From the NCBI GenBank assembly GCA_902363145.1, contig CABIZB010000018.1, positions 1 to 6,849 of the forward strand: a stretch of DNA of 6,849 nt, in the 5' to 3' direction. A program made the position numbers and the translations under genes. The stretch is from Oscillospiraceae bacterium. Lineage in GTDB: Bacteria > Bacillota > Clostridia > Oscillospirales > Ruminococcaceae. Below, in pieces: positions 5,720 to 6,849 of this stretch (position 1 is its first letter; the number at the start of each line of letters is the position of its first letter). The notes beneath the pieces were generated by a model that was not told where the DNA came from, did no database searches, and saw nothing but the letters and a program-made list of their open reading frames with translations.

Positions 5720-6849
5720 GCTGTTTGTACTCCTTTCATCGGCTCTCTCTGCGGTAAACTGCTGACGGGAACGAACACTCCCTTTGCAATGTCCTCTGCA
5801 CGAATGGCGGCTTTCTTGGCTTCGATTTCTGCCTTTTTTCTCCCCTTGATTTTGTCCTCGTATCGCTTCTGCGCTCCGCTGGCTTTCCGCTTCAAGTAGT
5901 TCTGATGAAACCTGTCCTTGCGTTCCTCACGCTTGCGGATTTCCTCTAATTCTTCCGGGGTCAGCTCCACTTCTCCAAACGCCGGGGGAACGAATCGCCC
6001 AACAAAATTGAAGTAAATCTCGACCTCCTGTGTGGTCTGAATACTGCCCTTGCGGTCACGCTCATGCACAAGGATTTTCTCAATAAACTCATTGAGCATG
6101 GCAATCGTCAGCTTGTCGAAGTTCTCATACTTGTCAATCAGAGCGATAAAACGGTCAGCGTCCTTTTCGTGCTTCTCGTAGCTCTTGATAGCCTTTTCCA
6201 GAACAGAGATTTCAGCGGTAAGCTCGGTCTGCTCCTTTTCATATTGAGCGTCCAGAGTGGCATATCTGCTGTCAGACAGCTTTCCTAAAATGTTGTCCTC
6301 ATAGATTTTGCAGAGCAGGACTTCCAGCTCGGAAACTCTCTGCTTTGCGGTGGCAAGGCGTATCCGCTGTTTCTTGACCTCTGCCGTCTGCTGGCTGGAC
6401 TGCGCTTCCTGCACCACTCGGACAAACTCGGCTCTGTCATGCTTCGCATACTCGGCAATAGCTTTGAGCATTTCGGAAACAAGGGACAGTACCACATCTT
6501 CATTGATACGGTGCTGTGTCGTGCAGAGCTTTCCAACTGGGACTTTGCTGTATTGGGAACAGGTATATTGAGAAATACGCTTGCCGTTGTTGGTACGGTG
6601 GACATACATCTTGCCGCCGCAATCGGCACAATAAAGCAAGCCTGTGAGGGGAGCTGCTTCGCCCCAGCCGTCCGGGTAGCGTCTGACATTCCCACGGATT
6701 TTCTGCACAAGGTCAAAGGTCTGCTGGTCAATGATAGCTTCATGGGTATTCTCGAAAATTGTCCATTCGTCCTCCGGGACATAATGGCTTTTCTTGTCCT
6801 TGAAGTGCTTTCGGGTCTTGAAGTTGATGGTGTGTCCCAGATATTCACG
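5716..6849 (-). CDS. Large serine recombinase (TnpX-like), C-terminal 377 residues (cut by window edge)
   Basis: The enzyme excises and inserts the element by serine site-specific recombination. The frame is open to the right edge, so the N-terminal catalytic domain with the nucleophilic serine is not visible. The visible part starts REYLGHTINFKTRKHFKDKK; it includes the end of the recombinase DNA-binding domain (EDEWTIFENTHEAIID, visible residues about 26-41), then a zinc ribbon with C74, C77 (LYCADCGGK), C97 and C109. After this come a long coiled coil (about 130-205), a DUF4368-like segment ending near residue 265 (VEIYFNFVGRF), and a highly basic tail. All four zinc-ribbon cysteines are present. 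An internal GTG at 6708 could be mistaken for a start, but family residues continue upstream of it. The stop overlaps tnpV as ATGA. Assignment to the Tn4451 TnpX branch is likely rather than certain. Confidence 0.93.
   Translation of the reverse strand, partial: REYLGHTINFKTRKHFKDKKSHYVPEDEWTIFENTHEAIIDQQTFDLVQKIRGNVRRYPDGWGEAAPLTGLLYCADCGGKMYVHRTNNGKRISQYTCSQYSKVPVGKLCTTQHRINEDVVLSLVSEMLKAIAEYAKHDRAEFVRVVQEAQSSQQTAEVKKQRIRLATAKQRVSELEVLLCKIYEDNILGKLSDSRYATLDAQYEKEQTELTAEISVLEKAIKSYEKHEKDADRFIALIDKYENFDKLTIAMLNEFIEKILVHERDRKGSIQTTQEVEIYFNFVGRFVPPAFGEVELTPEELEEIRKREERKDRFHQNYLKRKASGAQKRYEDKIKGRKKAEIEAKKAAIRAEDIAKGVFVPVSSLPQREPMKGVQTA

Larger units (their letters stand above)
1..6849. mobile_element. 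Internal part of a mobilizable transposon (serine-recombinase/TnpV plus MOBQ module)
   Basis: All visible genes belong to one minus-strand array: recombinase, tnpV, ABC cargo, oriT region, DUF3847 protein, relaxase, DUF3991/toprim protein. A large serine recombinase with TnpV is the known signature of Tn4451-like mobilizable transposons of clostridia, and the MobA/MobL relaxase with an RSF1010-like nic core is a mobilization module needing a helper mating apparatus. No type IV secretion gene is seen here. Both edges fall inside genes, so the ends, target site and full extent are not visible. The AT-richer cargo block (about 2590-5300) sits between GC-richer backbone blocks, which suggests a separately acquired passenger. 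The class of element is well supported; the exact family is inference. Confidence 0.85.

Noticed and set aside
6285..6848. 187-codon minus-strand frame at the right edge
   Set aside because: It is an alternative frame of the recombinase; the other frame carries the zinc ribbon cysteines and recombinase motifs.
1..6849. CRISPR array, tRNA, rRNA or riboswitch
   Set aside because: No regularly spaced repeats, tRNA cloverleaf or known riboswitch core could be seen.

Overview
This window is most likely an internal slice of a mobilizable transposon (integrative and mobilizable element) from a gut-type Firmicute, probably class Clostridia. The evidence is the gene set: a large serine recombinase with a zinc ribbon and DUF4368-like tail, TnpV, a DUF3847 protein, a MobA/MobL (MOBQ) relaxase and a DUF3991/toprim protein. 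Strong AAGGAG-type ribosome binding sites and compact ATGA overlaps agree with this. All credible genes are on the minus strand, so the transcriptional order runs from right to left. Both window edges cut genes, and neither end of the element (att sites) is visible.

Right, 5375-6849: the C-terminal 377 residues of the recombinase, joined by an ATGA overlap to tnpV. A strong stem-loop terminator follows the tnpV stop at once.

Middle, 2590-5300: an AT-richer cargo operon. It has an extended -10 promoter near 5290, a 25-codon signal-peptide-like mini-ORF, a 654-residue FtsX-like permease of the lactococcin-972/DUF1430 'bacteriocin-associated' type, and its ABC ATPase. The three reading frames overlap at ATGA junctions. 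No mature bacteriocin gene is visible, so this looks like an orphan export/immunity cassette or one whose peptide gene has decayed.

2207-2589: a control and transfer region of about 380 bp. It holds a probable oriT (a bulged inverted repeat followed by AAGTGCGCCCT, matching the RSF1010/R1162 nic core), further hairpins, a doubtful 76-codon ORF, a 9-bp direct repeat, and a strong terminator whose 3' arm contains that ORF's stop codon.

Left, 1-2206: the mobilization operon, DUF3847 protein then relaxase then DUF3991/toprim protein (cut by the left edge). The relaxase has a one-base insertion near 479-480. This replaces the last 31 residues with 7 unrelated ones and abolishes an ATGA coupling to the next gene that restoring the frame would recreate.

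Inferred working: the recombinase (helped in some unknown way by TnpV) excises and inserts the element, the relaxase with DUF3847 nicks oriT for transfer using a helper conjugation system, and the ABC cassette is the passenger. If the plus strand is nicked as in RSF1010, cargo and integration genes would enter the recipient first and mob genes last.
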